From: Alphaproteobacteria bacterium
GTDB taxonomy: Bacteria > Pseudomonadota > Alphaproteobacteria > Elsterales > Elsteraceae
Direction: 5' to 3'
Assembly: GCA_004292755.1 (NCBI GenBank)
Contig: RDXE01000048.1
Coordinates: forward strand, 1 to 49,696
DNA length: 49,696 nt
The stretch's first letter is position 1; each line of letters starts with the position of its first letter. This document shows, one piece after another, positions 1 to 8,733 of this stretch. The notes under the pieces are model-generated. The model saw only the letters and a list, made by a program, of their open reading frames with translations. It searched no databases and was not told the DNA's origin. A program made the translations under genes and the position numbers.

Positions 1-1724
1 GTCCTGCTTCCAATCAAAGGCGGCAAGGAACCCAAATCAGCACCTAGGAGGCCCACCCCAAATTCTGCCGCTTGATCTATTTTGATATTTACAGTTGATG
101 ACAAGGTGATTAACTCGGAAATAATGACGATCCGGGTCAATAAATCTATTTCACCAGCTTTCGCAGCGTCTTCAAGTTCTTGCACTGCCCTGTATGTGTG
201 TCCTAAACGGTACAAAGCTTGCGCTCTAAGCGCAGTGCGAATAGCACCGGCGACGAGTGTGTCGTTTGAATTTATGTTGTTCTCCTTGAACACTTGCTCT
301 GGCTCAACCTCTAGTCTTTCAGTAATTGCCTTCGCCTCGGCAAAATCAATCGCCGCTGCACTCAAATAGTCAGAAAGCCTAGTCTCGAATTTATTTATGT
401 ACCAGTTCTTTTTAGGTTCCAACCCTTCGATCGCCAGCCGACTCAGCAACGCCCCCTCGGCGACGCGGCCATCCAGGAGGTACCGAAGGCCGTGGGTTCT
501 TTGTTCGTCCCGGGTGTAGAAGCTGCGCAGGAAATCGAGGATCGATGCCAAGGGTGTGGCGCGCGCCGTGCGGCTGCCTTGGCGCAGGCGGTAGTAATGG
601 GCAAACACGCGGTCGGTTACGGTGTACAGGGTCTCGCGGCTGTCCAGGGCAGAGCGACCGCGAACGATGTCGGCGCGTTGCAGGTCGGCCATTGCACGGG
701 CGATCTGGTTCTGCCCATCGGCGCCGACACGCTGGGCCAACTCCGTCTGCGAGGCAGGTTCACCACCGCGGATCAAAGCATCCAGCAGACCGCGCACCAA
801 TGGGCCTAGGTCTTCGATCCGACGGCGGTAATACTCAGCCAAACGGTCGGCCAGCGCGTCCATGGTCGCTGACACCGACAAGGCATCCTCGGTCTCGATC
901 ACCTCACCCAGCAATTGCGCCAGCCGCGGCGTGCCGCCGATGAACTCCGCCACAGCGCGCGCCTTCGCCTCCTGAGGGGCGTCGAGCGGCGGTTTGCCCT
1001 CGCTCTCACGTTTGCGGTTAAAGTACGTGATGCAGTCTTCGGTGGTCCAAGGCGTCAAACGCACAGTCTCAAACGCCTGGAACAGCGGGCGGTCATAGTC
1101 CATATCCACTGTGCCGGTGGCCGTTGCCAGCAGCATCAGCCGATTTCCTGACCGGAACAACCATTCGCGCAAGCGTTGCTCATCCTCCTGTTCTGCAAAC
1201 AACGTTGCCAAGAGTGTATCGAAATTTTCAACGGCAACAACCACCAGCCCCTGACCATTGGGGAGGCTATGGTCCAGTGCCTCCTCCAGCTTTTCGGCGG
1301 CTTCTGTCCAGCGTCGCGCCGCCTCTCCGGGTTTCGGCCATTGGAATTTGGCCTCTTCGAAAGCAGCGTCACTGTCCTGTTGTTTGAGCAGGACTGTTAT
1401 GTAGGTAAGCAGAGCATAGGGACTTTTCTGCAGGTTATGCTGTTCTTCTGGCAGCAACAAGAAACGCACCGGACCGTCGCCGTGGTCGTGTTGACCTAAG
1501 GCGATCTCAACCCGTCGCATCATGAAGGACTTGCCAAAGCCGCGCGATCCATACAGCACAACGTGCTGTAACGTTCCCGGCGACGCAGCGCGGGAGCGGC
1601 TGATTGCCCCCATGATGCGCTGGAACTCAGCCTCACGCCCAGTTGACACCGCGACGATGTCGCTGTCGCTCATCTCGTGGGTCATGAAAGTGCGGACGAT
1701 GGCCGGGCGGGATTGGATGCTCAT
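1..1724 (-). CDS. P-loop ATPase with C-terminal winged-helix and helical region, 3' end cut by window
   Basis: An uninterrupted minus-strand frame runs from ATG at 1724 to the left edge of the window, about 574 codons with no stop, so the C-terminus lies outside. The ATG overlaps the TGA of the ATPase gene upstream (ATGA), which implies translational coupling. Residues 59-66 are a Walker A loop (GSRGFGKS). Residues 160-169 look like the Walker B strand, but it ends VENFD where an acidic pair DE is usual. A region near residues 330-400 resembles a winged helix, followed by helices with a TPR-like look. Codons become AT-rich (ATA, AGA, CTA) from about position 430 leftwards, unlike the rest of the gene. 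The family resembles AAA/STAND-type ATPases with a DNA-binding-like tail. The function is unknown; a role in stress, defence or regulation is only inference. Confidence 0.8.
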   Translation of the reverse strand, partial: MSIQSRPAIVRTFMTHEMSDSDIVAVSTGREAEFQRIMGAISRSRAASPGTLQHVVLYGSRGFGKSFMMRRVEIALGQHDHGDGPVRFLLLPEEQHNLQKSPYALLTYITVLLKQQDSDAAFEEAKFQWPKPGEAARRWTEAAEKLEEALDHSLPNGQGLVVVAVENFDTLLATLFAEQEDEQRLREWLFRSGNRLMLLATATGTVDMDYDRPLFQAFETVRLTPWTTEDCITYFNRKRESEGKPPLDAPQEAKARAVAEFIGGTPRLAQLLGEVIETEDALSVSATMDALADRLAEYYRRRIEDLGPLVRGLLDALIRGGEPASQTELAQRVGADGQNQIARAMADLQRADIVRGRSALDSRETLYTVTDRVFAHYYRLRQGSRTARATPLASILDFLRSFYTRDEQRTHGLRYLLDGRVAEGALLSRLAIEGLEPKKNWYINKFETRLSDYLSAAAIDFAEAKAITERLEVEPEQVFKENNINSNDTLVAGAIRTALRAQALYRLGHTYRAVQELEDAAKAGEIDLLTRIVIISELITLSSTVNIKIDQAAEFGVGLLGADLGSLPPLIGSR

Positions 1725-2866
1725 ACCAGCCCCCTTTGCATCCACCATGCATGCGCGAGCCGGGAGGCCGGTTTCCATCTGCGTTGAAAGGTTGCATCCA
1801 CCGTAGAGGTGATGAACCCGTCCTCCTTAAGCATGTCGAGCACTTCCGCGCGATCCGAGGGGTCGGCGCCAGGAAGGCTGTTCACCAGACACGGTTCCTC
1901 CGCGGCCATCACCGCCCTCAGAATTGGGATTACAATCTCCCGATACTGATTCCCTGGCAGATCAGCATAGGCTTTGAACCGATTATCGAACTGTCTAAAA
2001 AAGTCATTATGCAAATACGGCCGCACGTTATTTGCAAAGATGGTGGCGAAATCCTCTGACGGTCTTGGCTCTGTCACGCCGACCTCCAACAACGCTTTCA
2101 CAAGGAAGCAGGGATAAAGAACCCCAGACTCCCTCAGCAGCGCATCGGTGTGGGTCGAAGTCCATGCCGTCGAATTGGTTGCTGCGCAAATGAACTCGCG
2201 AGCTTCAGTCTCAGTCAACTCAGGTACGTCAAAATCCTGGAGGTCGTTCAGGTGTTCATGGTTAAGACTATGTTGTCGCGCAAGCCGTTGCATACCGATT
2301 GACCCGGTCAGCAGCATCTTGACGCCGGCGCCACGCCACTCCCGCATCGAAGCCAGCAGGCGATTGGCCTTGTCTGGGCCATGCCGTTTGACTAGATTGT
2401 CCATAAGCATGGAGAACTCGTCGACAATCAGGATCGGCAGGGGTTCAGCCCGTGTTCTATCCAGGATCGCGGTCGACACGCCCTGCCAGTAGGCATCCAA
2501 CGTCGCCTCGTCAAATGGTGTACCTTTGGTGAGTGAATCGAGAAGCGATGTCAGGGGACCTTTAGCGACCTTCTGTAGTAGCCCTTGGAACAAGCGCTTT
2601 TCCTTAGGCAACTCGGTCATCCACTTGGTCATGAAATCCGACAGCGAGTTAAGTCCTTGGCCGTCGAAGGAGACGTAGGGAACCTTCTGTCTCTTCAGTT
2701 CTTCAATGGCGCACTCGCGGAAGGTTGATTTACCGATGCGACGCAGCCCGAACATCTTAACGCCGTTGCTGCTTTGCATGGCTTCATGCAGGCGTTGCTC
2801 CAGAGCGGGGCGGGCAAATCGCTGCTCGCCCGTGACCGCGGTCCCATAGTGGATTTTCAGCCTCAT
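1721..2866 (-). CDS. AAA-family (archaeal-ATPase-like) ATP-binding protein, first gene of a two-ATPase operon
   Basis: This 381-residue cytoplasmic ATPase has a Walker A loop at residues 40-48 (GLRRIGKST), a Walker B strand ILIVDEF with D149/E150, and a sensor-1-like strand LLTGS near residues 185-189. The C-terminal third could hold a winged helix. The domain order resembles the ATPase_2/archaeal ATPase group within AAA+. I chose the ATG at 2866 because GGCGGG lies just upstream of it. A longer frame opening at 2944 would begin inside the -35 box. The stop codon overlaps the start of the next ATPase (ATGA), so the two products are probably made together and may act as a pair. No nuclease, protease or transmembrane effector is visible in this gene. 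The biological role is not known to me. Confidence 0.82.
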   Translation of the reverse strand: MRLKIHYGTAVTGEQRFARPALEQRLHEAMQSSNGVKMFGLRRIGKSTFRECAIEELKRQKVPYVSFDGQGLNSLSDFMTKWMTELPKEKRLFQGLLQKVAKGPLTSLLDSLTKGTPFDEATLDAYWQGVSTAILDRTRAEPLPILIVDEFSMLMDNLVKRHGPDKANRLLASMREWRGAGVKMLLTGSIGMQRLARQHSLNHEHLNDLQDFDVPELTETEAREFICAATNSTAWTSTHTDALLRESGVLYPCFLVKALLEVGVTEPRPSEDFATIFANNVRPYLHNDFFRQFDNRFKAYADLPGNQYREIVIPILRAVMAAEEPCLVNSLPGADPSDRAEVLDMLKEDGFITSTVDATFQRRWKPASRLAHAWWMQRGLV

Positions 2867-2883
2867 CGCACCACCCGCCTTCC

Positions 2884-2969
2884 CAGATATCTGTCGATCC
2901 AGATATCTGTGAATACGTATACCTACCCGCCCGCGGCCTGTCAAGCATCTGCGGACGCAGATATCTGCG
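2884..2969 (-). repeat. Three copies of the palindrome CAGATATCTG around the ATPase promoter (probable operator array)
   Basis: Identical 10-base palindromes lie at 2884-2893, 2900-2909 and 2958-2967. The last is extended to a 14-base perfect palindrome (2956-2969). An additional half-site ATCTGCG at 2947-2953 forms a second inverted repeat with CGCAGAT at 2956-2962. One copy sits upstream of the -35 box and two lie at or just downstream of the expected transcription start. That is the arrangement expected of a repressor that bridges a promoter. No repressor gene is adjacent inside the window, so the protein that binds here is unknown. Confidence 0.7.
2916..2944 (-). promoter_or_regulatory. 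Sigma-70-type promoter of the ATPase operon
   Basis: Reading the minus strand, TTGACA (2944-2939) is followed by a 17-base spacer and TATACG (2921-2916). This is a near-consensus housekeeping promoter. The expected start point near 2909 falls on a CAGATATCTG palindrome. A leader of roughly 40 bases would precede the ATG at 2866. Confidence 0.6.
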
Positions 2970-3071
2970 GTCTCATATAGCTAAGACAGCCGCCCATGGT
3001 TTCCCACGCCTTGCCACCCAGCCCCAGCAACCCCACCCTCGCCTCTTCCGATCTTGCGCCTTGAGGGTTTC

Positions 3072-5165
3072 ATGTCCGAACAGCCGCCGCTCCCCGTCCC
3101 CGCCCCCGTGGCGCCACGGCGGCCCGTCGTGATCGAGCAACATGGTCAGCGGCGCGAGGATGCCTATGGGTGGCTGCGCTCGGCTGTGTGGCAGCAGGCG
3201 GCCCGTGATCCCAGTTGCCTGGAACCTGAGATTCGCGCCCATCTGGAGGCGGAGAATGCCTGGACCGCGCACTGGTTCGCCCCCCATCAGCCCCTGGTAC
3301 AAACCCTCAGCGCGGAGTTGAAGGCACGGCTGAAGCCCGATGAGGCAAGCGTGCCGGTGCCCGATGGGCCGTGGCGGTATGGCACGCGCTACCAGCCAGG
3401 CGGCCAACACCCGTTGTGGCACCGCCTGCCGCGGGAGGGGGGTGCCGAAACCCTGATCCTCGACGGCGATGCTGAGGCCAAGGGCCACCCCTTCTTCCGC
3501 GTTGCTGCTGGCGCACCCTGCCCGCACCATCGCCTGTTCGCCTATGCCGTCGATGTCACCGGTGGGGAGCGCTACAGCATCCGCGTGCGCGACATCGCAA
3601 CGGGACAGGACCTTGCCGACCGGATTGAGGACGCCCAGGGCGATTTTGTGTGGGCGGCCGATGGTACCAGCCTGCTATACACCGAACTGGATGAGGAGCA
3701 CCGTCCGAGGCGGGTGCGGCTGCACCGCCTGGGTGCCCCACCAGCTGATGCCGCGGTGGTCTATCATGAGCCGGACCCTGGATTCTTCGTTTCCATCGGG
3801 CGAACGGCTGATCGGCGCTGGGCGCTGATCACACCCCATGATCACGAAACCTCGGAAGTGTGGGTGCTGCCGCTGGCTGAGCTGAGCCGCGCGCCCGAGT
3901 GTTTGGCGCCGCGCCACGCCGGTGTTGAGTACAGCGTGGAGGCATGGGGCGATCACTGGGTGATCATCACCAATCGCGACCAGGCGGAAGACTTCCAGGT
4001 GATGACCGCCCCCCTGGCCGCACGTGACCCAGCGCTGTGGCAGGGGTTGGTGCCGCACCGACCGGGCTGCCTCATTCTGGGGCAGAGTGTTGGGCTGCAT
4101 CACCATGTCCGCATCGAGCGGGAGGCTGGACTGCCACGCTTCGTGGTGCGCACCCGCGATCACGCCGAGCGGCGGATCGCCTTTGAGGAGGCGGCCTATA
4201 GCCTCGGCCTAGATGGTCTGATGGAATATGACCAGCCCGTGCTGCGCTTCACCTACTCCTCCCTCGCAACACCGCAGCGAGTATTTGAGGAAGATTTGGT
4301 CAGCGGTGAGCGTCGCCTGTTGAAAGAACAGGTCATCCCATCGGGCCATGATCCAGCGCGCTATCGCGTGGAGCGGCTGTTCGCTCCGGCACCCGATGGC
4401 GAATTGGTCCCCGTGACCGTGCTGACCCAGGCGGACCATCCCCTTGACGGTTCGCGCCCCCTATTGCTGTACGCCTACGGGGCCTATGGCCACGCAATGC
4501 CCGCCAGTTTTAGTCCACACCGCTTCTCCCTGGTGGATCGCGGCTTTGCCTATGCCATTGCCCACATCCGCGGCGGCACCGATTGCGGCTGGCGCTGGTA
4601 CACCAATGGCAAGCGAGCAGCAAAACCCAACAGCTTCACCGATTTCCTGGCTGCGGCCGACACGCTGATCGCCAAAGGCGTCACCAGTGCGGGCCGTATC
4701 GTTGCCCAAGGCGGCAGTGCTGGGGGGATGGTGATGGGGGCAATCACCAATCTCCGCCCCGCCCTGTTCGCGGGCGTGATCGCGGAGGTGCCATTCGTTG
4801 ACGTGCTGAACACGATGTCCGATGCCAGCCTGCCGCTGACGCCGCCGGAATGGCCGGAATGGGGCAATCCGATCACCAGTGTGGAGGATTTCCACACTAT
4901 CCGCGCCTACAGCCCGTACGAGAATGTCCGCCCCGGTCGCCATCCGGCGGTCTTTGCGCTGGCGGGCTTGTCTGATCCGCGCGTGACATATTGGGAGCCT
5001 GCCAAATGGATCGCAGGATTACGGCATAGCAATACCGCTGACACACCGATTTTGCTGAAAACCAACATGACTGCCGGGCATGGCGGCGCTGCCGGTCGGT
5101 ATGACAGGTTGGAGGAAATGGCAGAAACCATCTGCTTCGCTGTGATCATGACCAAGCATGCGTGA
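3072..5165 (+). CDS. ptrB: Oligopeptidase B (prolyl oligopeptidase family, S9A)
   Basis: A 697-residue cytoplasmic serine peptidase. It has an N-terminal beta-propeller (about residues 70-420) that limits access to short peptides, and a C-terminal alpha/beta hydrolase domain. The catalytic serine is S549 in GGSAGG. The likely triad partners are D635 (LSDPRV) and H670 (TAGHGG). The stretch around DASLPLTPPEWPEWG is characteristic of oligopeptidase B, which cleaves short peptides after Arg or Lys. The length fits the family. The ATG at 3072 follows GAGGGTTTC, a usable ribosome site. The gene is divergent from the ATPase operon and the two share a 205-base intergenic region. It probably stands alone; the next gene begins 175 bases on. 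Confidence 0.93.
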   Translation: MSEQPPLPVPAPVAPRRPVVIEQHGQRREDAYGWLRSAVWQQAARDPSCLEPEIRAHLEAENAWTAHWFAPHQPLVQTLSAELKARLKPDEASVPVPDGPWRYGTRYQPGGQHPLWHRLPREGGAETLILDGDAEAKGHPFFRVAAGAPCPHHRLFAYAVDVTGGERYSIRVRDIATGQDLADRIEDAQGDFVWAADGTSLLYTELDEEHRPRRVRLHRLGAPPADAAVVYHEPDPGFFVSIGRTADRRWALITPHDHETSEVWVLPLAELSRAPECLAPRHAGVEYSVEAWGDHWVIITNRDQAEDFQVMTAPLAARDPALWQGLVPHRPGCLILGQSVGLHHHVRIEREAGLPRFVVRTRDHAERRIAFEEAAYSLGLDGLMEYDQPVLRFTYSSLATPQRVFEEDLVSGERRLLKEQVIPSGHDPARYRVERLFAPAPDGELVPVTVLTQADHPLDGSRPLLLYAYGAYGHAMPASFSPHRFSLVDRGFAYAIAHIRGGTDCGWRWYTNGKRAAKPNSFTDFLAAADTLIAKGVTSAGRIVAQGGSAGGMVMGAITNLRPALFAGVIAEVPFVDVLNTMSDASLPLTPPEWPEWGNPITSVEDFHTIRAYSPYENVRPGRHPAVFALAGLSDPRVTYWEPAKWIAGLRHSNTADTPILLKTNMTAGHGGAAGRYDRLEEMAETICFAVIMTKHA

Positions 5166-5340
5166 GGGACTAAGGCAAACCAGAAATGCGAACAGGACCA
5201 TGGTTTGTGATTGCAGGTGTGGTGGTGAATAGGGTTATCTTTTGCGACCGGGACAGCCGCCTAGCGTCTGCTGACGGCATCGGCATGAGTCCAGGTGCAG
5301 CATGGTCTGCATCTGTCGGATAGGATCGGGGCAACGGGGA

Positions 5341-6831
5341 ATGTCCGGACAACTGATCACAATTGACGCCATGGACATGGGCTTGAAAGGGGTTTTCAAG
5401 CCAGACACGCCGCGGGCGGGGAAACTCAGTTGGACGGTGCCTACGTCGAAGGGCCCCCAACAGGTTTCCATCAGCTATAAGGTTGAGCCGAAGGGGACTG
5501 GCTTCGTTCTGCAATTGAAGTACCGCGCCACCCTTGCCGGTGGGCGCGCGCAGGACATGGATTATCCCGTCACCGTTGAGACGGAGACTGACATCGACGG
5601 TGTGTGCGGCTGGTATTTTATCTGCCCGGTCACCCGGGCACCGGCGCGTAAGCTGAAGCTGCCACCCGGCAAGACCCACTTCACCGCCGATGAAACCTCG
5701 CTGGTGCGCGAACGCATGTTCGAGGTGACGGCGCGCGACGCTGAAAAGCGCATGGAGGCAGAAAAGCGCGCCAACGATGCCAAGGCGGCGATTGAGGCCA
5801 AGCTGAAGGCGGCGCAGGCCGCCGCGGCTGCCCGCGTCGCCCAGGCCACCCAAGCCAGCGGCGGCTCAGCCGGCACCAAGTCTCAATCCAGCGGGCAGGC
5901 GGCAAAGGCCGCCCCCACTCCGTCAGACCCCTTGCGGCAATTTGCCATCGCGATCCGCGCGGGACTTGAGGAGCGTGGGGTCAACCTCGCGGATCCATCG
6001 TTGGACCCGTTCCAACGCTTCGGTATCCAGATGTACATTCTGGGTGGCGCCATCGGCCTTGCCAATGCGGGTAAGCTGCCACGGGCCAGCATTCAAGCCG
6101 CCGTCACGGCAGCAGTGGAGAGTGCTGGTATGTCCGCGGCACGGGTGCCAGACATGGTGAGTCGTCAGGAAGAGTACCTGACGGTTCCAAAATACACACT
6201 TATGATGCAGCTGGGCGAAGACGGTCTTCATTCTCATCTGCGCAACGATCCGTCGCTGTCGGCCAAGGTGGCTGACGCCATGTCCAAATGGCAGTCCAAG
6301 GCGGAAATTCGCAACGCCGTCAACTTGATGTGTTTCTTGTTTACAGACATCGTCTCCTCCGTCCAATACACCCAGGCGGAGGGTGATCATGCCATGTTTA
6401 ACTTGGTCGATACTCACAACGCGATCGTCCGCACTGCTTTGCGCATGAACAAGGGCAAGGAAGTGAAGCACACCGGCGATGGCATCATGGCTGCGTTTGA
6501 TCTGTCGTCCGACGCCATTAAGTTCGCGATCCAGTGCCAGCGGGATATTGAAGATCACAATCGCAAGTCCGGTGTCGCACCTTTGAAGATCCGCATCGGC
6601 ATCAATGCTGGTGAGGCGAAGGTTGAGAACAACGACTATTTTGGTACCGGGGTGCAATTGGCTGCGCGCGTTACAGCGGCCTGCGGTGCCGATGAAATCC
6701 TGGTGTCCAAGGCAACGCGCGATCTGGCGGCTGGCGATAAGTCGATCCAGTACTTCAACGCGCGGGAAATCCAGGCCAAGGGCTTCCCAGATCCAATCCC
6801 TGTGGTGTCGGTGCAATGGCAGGACCAGTGA
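5341..6831 (+). CDS. Class III adenylate/guanylate cyclase with an uncharacterised N-terminal region
   Basis: A 496-residue protein that should make a cyclic nucleotide from NTP. The C-terminal catalytic domain (about residues 325-495) shows the metal-binding FTDIVSS (D336), substrate lysine and second metal site KHTGDG (K376, D380), and DYFG with the base-contacting D432. The usual transition-state pair Asn/Arg reads Q439...R443 (VQLAAR), so the Asn is replaced by Gln. Residues 1-120 form a probable beta-rich domain I do not recognise. Residues 125-175 are a charged Ala/Lys/Glu coiled coil, followed by a helical stretch. There are no membrane segments. The start ATG 5341 is preceded by GGGG and gives the compact form. 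The stop overlaps the next gene (GTGA). Confidence 0.85.
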   Translation: MSGQLITIDAMDMGLKGVFKPDTPRAGKLSWTVPTSKGPQQVSISYKVEPKGTGFVLQLKYRATLAGGRAQDMDYPVTVETETDIDGVCGWYFICPVTRAPARKLKLPPGKTHFTADETSLVRERMFEVTARDAEKRMEAEKRANDAKAAIEAKLKAAQAAAAARVAQATQASGGSAGTKSQSSGQAAKAAPTPSDPLRQFAIAIRAGLEERGVNLADPSLDPFQRFGIQMYILGGAIGLANAGKLPRASIQAAVTAAVESAGMSAARVPDMVSRQEEYLTVPKYTLMMQLGEDGLHSHLRNDPSLSAKVADAMSKWQSKAEIRNAVNLMCFLFTDIVSSVQYTQAEGDHAMFNLVDTHNAIVRTALRMNKGKEVKHTGDGIMAAFDLSSDAIKFAIQCQRDIEDHNRKSGVAPLKIRIGINAGEAKVENNDYFGTGVQLAARVTAACGADEILVSKATRDLAAGDKSIQYFNAREIQAKGFPDPIPVVSVQWQDQ

Positions 6832-7199
6832 TCAACCGCCCCGACGTGGTGGCGGAAGTTACCGCAGCGTTCGAGCGTTATGAACACGCGCTGGTCACCA
6901 ATGATGTCGCCGTGCTGGACGAGCTGTTCTGGAACAGCCCGCACACCATTCGCTACGGCGTTGGCGAACAACTCTACGGCTATGATGACATTGCGGCGTT
7001 TCGCGCAGCCCGGCCCTCCGCTGGCTTGGCCCGCACCGTTCATCGCACGGTGATCACCACCTTTGGCGAGGATATGGCGACCACCAACCTGGAGTTTGTC
7101 CGCAACGGCAAGCTTGGCCGCCAAAGCCAAACCTGGATGCGCTTGCCGGAGGGTTGGCGAGTGATCTCCGCCCATGTCAGCCTGACGGCTGGGGCATAA
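6828..7199 (+). CDS. HpxZ/AtzH-like protein (DUF3225, SnoaL-like fold)
   Basis: A small protein of 123 residues opening [14 protein letters not shown], the typical start of the HpxZ family, which is linked to oxalurate and urea-derivative catabolism. The SnoaL-type cone fold is suggested by [11 protein letters not shown] and the closing beta strands [21 protein letters not shown] chose the GTG at 6828 because AGGA sits seven bases upstream and because it forms a GTGA overlap with the cyclase stop. An ATG at 6816 is an alternative. No allophanate or oxalurate hydrolase lies beside it, so the catabolic role is uncertain. The glyoxalase-like gene follows six bases later, probably in one transcript. 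Confidence 0.72.
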   Translation: MINRPDVVAEVTAAFERYEHALVTNDVAVLDELFWNSPHTIRYGVGEQLYGYDDIAAFRAARPSAGLARTVHRTVITTFGEDMATTNLEFVRNGKLGRQSQTWMRLPEGWRVISAHVSLTAGA

Positions 7200-7205
7200 G
7201 CGACC

Positions 7206-7829
7206 GTGGCGGAACTGGACCATCTGGTTGTCGCCGCCCGCAGCCTGCCCGAGGGGCGCGCGTGGCTGGAGCAGCGCTTGGGGGTGCCGATGAGCCCCGG
7301 CGGCCAGCACCTGCCAATGGGCACCCACAATGCCCTGCTCTCATTGGGCCCGTCATGCTACCTCGAAGTGATCTCCATCGATCCAAGCCTGCCGACACCG
7401 ACACGGCCGCGATGGTTCGCGCTGGATGATCCCGCGATGCAGGCGCGCTTGGCCGTCGCGCCCGCTTTGGTGCATTGGGTCGTCCGCACTGAGGACCTAG
7501 CGGGCGATGCGGCGCTGCTGAAGGGGAGCGGACCAGCGCTGCCGATGCGCCGCGGTGACTTTGCCTGGCACATCACCGTGCCCGACGATGGCAGCCTGCC
7601 AGAGGACGGCGTCAGCCCGACCTTGATCCAGTGGGCCACTGCCGACCATCCCTGCCAGCGCCTGCCGGACCCCGGTGTCCGCTTGGACCAACTGCAGCTC
7701 AGCCACCCGGATGCCGAACGAATCAGCGGCGGCCTCACTCACATTGGACTGGGTGCCATTGCGGTCTCAGTCGGCCCGCACCGGATGAGTGCTCAACTGC
7801 GGGTGGCGGGACAAAGCGTCACGCTCTAG
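7206..7829 (+). CDS. Glyoxalase-like (VOC superfamily) protein
   Basis: A 207-residue protein starting [16 protein letters not shown], matching the first strand of glyoxalase-like domains of the Glyoxalase_3 type. The pattern [15 protein letters not shown] is also typical: a strand with the metal-ligand Glu. The length suits a two-module vicinal-oxygen-chelate protein, but the substrate cannot be read from sequence. It starts at GTG 7206, directly after the HpxZ-like gene, so the two are probably co-transcribed. Its last codons overlap the 3' end of the convergent TusA-like gene by 11 bases. Confidence 0.75.
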   Translation: MAELDHLVVAARSLPEGRAWLEQRLGVPMSPGGQHLPMGTHNALLSLGPSCYLEVISIDPSLPTPTRPRWFALDDPAMQARLAVAPALVHWVVRTEDLAGDAALLKGSGPALPMRRGDFAWHITVPDDGSLPEDGVSPTLIQWATADHPCQRLPDPGVRLDQLQLSHPDAERISGGLTHIGLGAIAVSVGPHRMSAQLRVAGQSVTL

Positions 7830-8073
7830 CCGCCGCCTGATCGCTGCGCGCCAAAGTCACTTCTGTCAAACCATCGCCGACGGGCTTCACTGACAAAACG
7901 AGGTAGCCCTGCTCGCGCGCACTGGCTGGCACATTCTCTGCTGATTCGGCTGATCCCAGGACTACCGTCAGCGTCCGTCCTGGTTCCAAACGCTCCAGCG
8001 CCAGCTTCGTGCGCACAAACGTCATCGGACAAACCTCATGACGCAGGTCGAGACTGTTAGTGCCTGTGGTCAA
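7819..8073 (-). CDS. TusA/SirA-family sulfur carrier protein
   Basis: An 84-residue protein with the family signature near the N-terminus, [19 protein letters not shown]. It contains the conserved CPM motif, whose cysteine (C15) would carry persulfide sulfur. The length and the two-layer alpha/beta pattern fit TusA-like proteins, used in tRNA thiolation or sulfur trafficking. It is divergent from the MucR-type gene, with 88 bases between starts, and overlaps the glyoxalase-like gene tail to tail. Which sulfur pathway it serves cannot be decided, since no other sulfur-relay gene is nearby. Confidence 0.82.
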   Translation of the reverse strand: MTTGTNSLDLRHEVCPMTFVRTKLALERLEPGRTLTVVLGSAESAENVPASAREQGYLVLSVKPVGDGLTEVTLARSDQAAARA

Positions 8074-8100
8074 GTCTTGGTGCTCCTGTTCTAAAGTCTG

Positions 8101-8130
8101 TTGTTGTCAGCACTCCGCGTCATATATAAG
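8101..8130 (+). promoter_or_regulatory. Possible promoter of the MucR-type gene
   Basis: TTGTTG (8101-8106) and TATAAG (8125-8130) are separated by 18 bases in an AT-rich patch (CATATATAAG) that stands out from the GC-rich surroundings. The MucR-type start codon is 31 bases downstream. MucR proteins bind AT-rich DNA and often repress themselves, so autoregulation here is plausible but not shown. Confidence 0.35.
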
Positions 8131-8161
8131 CATTACGCAACCATCGAGTAGGACCTCACGC

Positions 8162-8584
8162 ATGACAGACACGGTCTCCGCCGCAGACATGCAGGCACTA
8201 ACGGCACAAATCGTCGCTGCCTATGTCGCCCGCAACAAGGTCGAAGTCAGCCAGCTTCCTGGCTTGATCCAGACGATTCATCGCTCTCTTTCCTCGGTCG
8301 GAACACCGGTGGAAGCGCCTGTCGAGAAGCCGGTTCCGGCTGTCCCGGTGCGCAAGTCGGTCACGGCTGACTACATCATCTGCCTGGAAGACGGCAAAAA
8401 GCTGAAGATGTTGAAGCGGCATCTGATGACCGCGTTCAACATGACGCCGGAACAGTACCGCGAAAAGTGGGACCTGCCAGCCGATTACCCCATGGTCGCA
8501 CCCAGCTACGCGGCCCAGCGCTCCGAACTTGCCAAGACCATTGGTCTCGGCACGTCGCGGTCGCGGCGCAACGGCGGGGAATAG
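8162..8584 (+). CDS. Ros/MucR-family transcriptional regulator
   Basis: A 140-residue regulator of the Ros/MucR family, which controls surface polysaccharides, motility and virulence in alphaproteobacteria. The N-terminal half (residues 1-50) is the oligomerisation region. The C-terminal half has the family core [17 protein letters not shown] followed by [14 protein letters not shown]. In this copy the second zinc ligand of the C2H2 knuckle is Asp instead of Cys (CLED), which recalls the zinc-independent members of the family. I chose ATG 8162 because the protein then begins at the usual family start. The next gene, Fur, is 240 bases downstream. Confidence 0.9.
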   Translation: MTDTVSAADMQALTAQIVAAYVARNKVEVSQLPGLIQTIHRSLSSVGTPVEAPVEKPVPAVPVRKSVTADYIICLEDGKKLKMLKRHLMTAFNMTPEQYREKWDLPADYPMVAPSYAAQRSELAKTIGLGTSRSRRNGGE

Positions 8585-8706
8585 CCACCCTGCCAGCGCG
8601 GTCGGCGGGGACCGCGTTGACTCAGCACTGCCAGCCGATCAGACGACTGATCGTTCGGGTATGACAATGCTGGGGTAGGATTCTGTCGGGCGGTTGCCTA
8701 TAAGGG

Positions 8707-8733
8707 GGCGGCGTTCGGGTGCCGAACGCCGCC
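8707..8733. terminator. Strong 12-bp hairpin between the mucR-type gene and fur
   Basis: GGCGGCGTTCGG (8707-8718) pairs perfectly with CCGAACGCCGCC (8722-8733) around a three-base loop. No T-run follows, so intrinsic termination is doubtful. It could stop mucR transcription together with Rho, or it could sit in the fur leader. The remaining sequence up to fur is also rich in short inverted repeats. Confidence 0.4.

Noticed and set aside
2867-2944. A longer start of the first ATPase at 2944
   Set aside because: It would put the -35 box inside the coding region and has no ribosome site; 2866 does.
5923-6816. A 297-codon frame opposite the cyclase
   Set aside because: Mirror of the cyclase catalytic domain; composition is atypical for protein.
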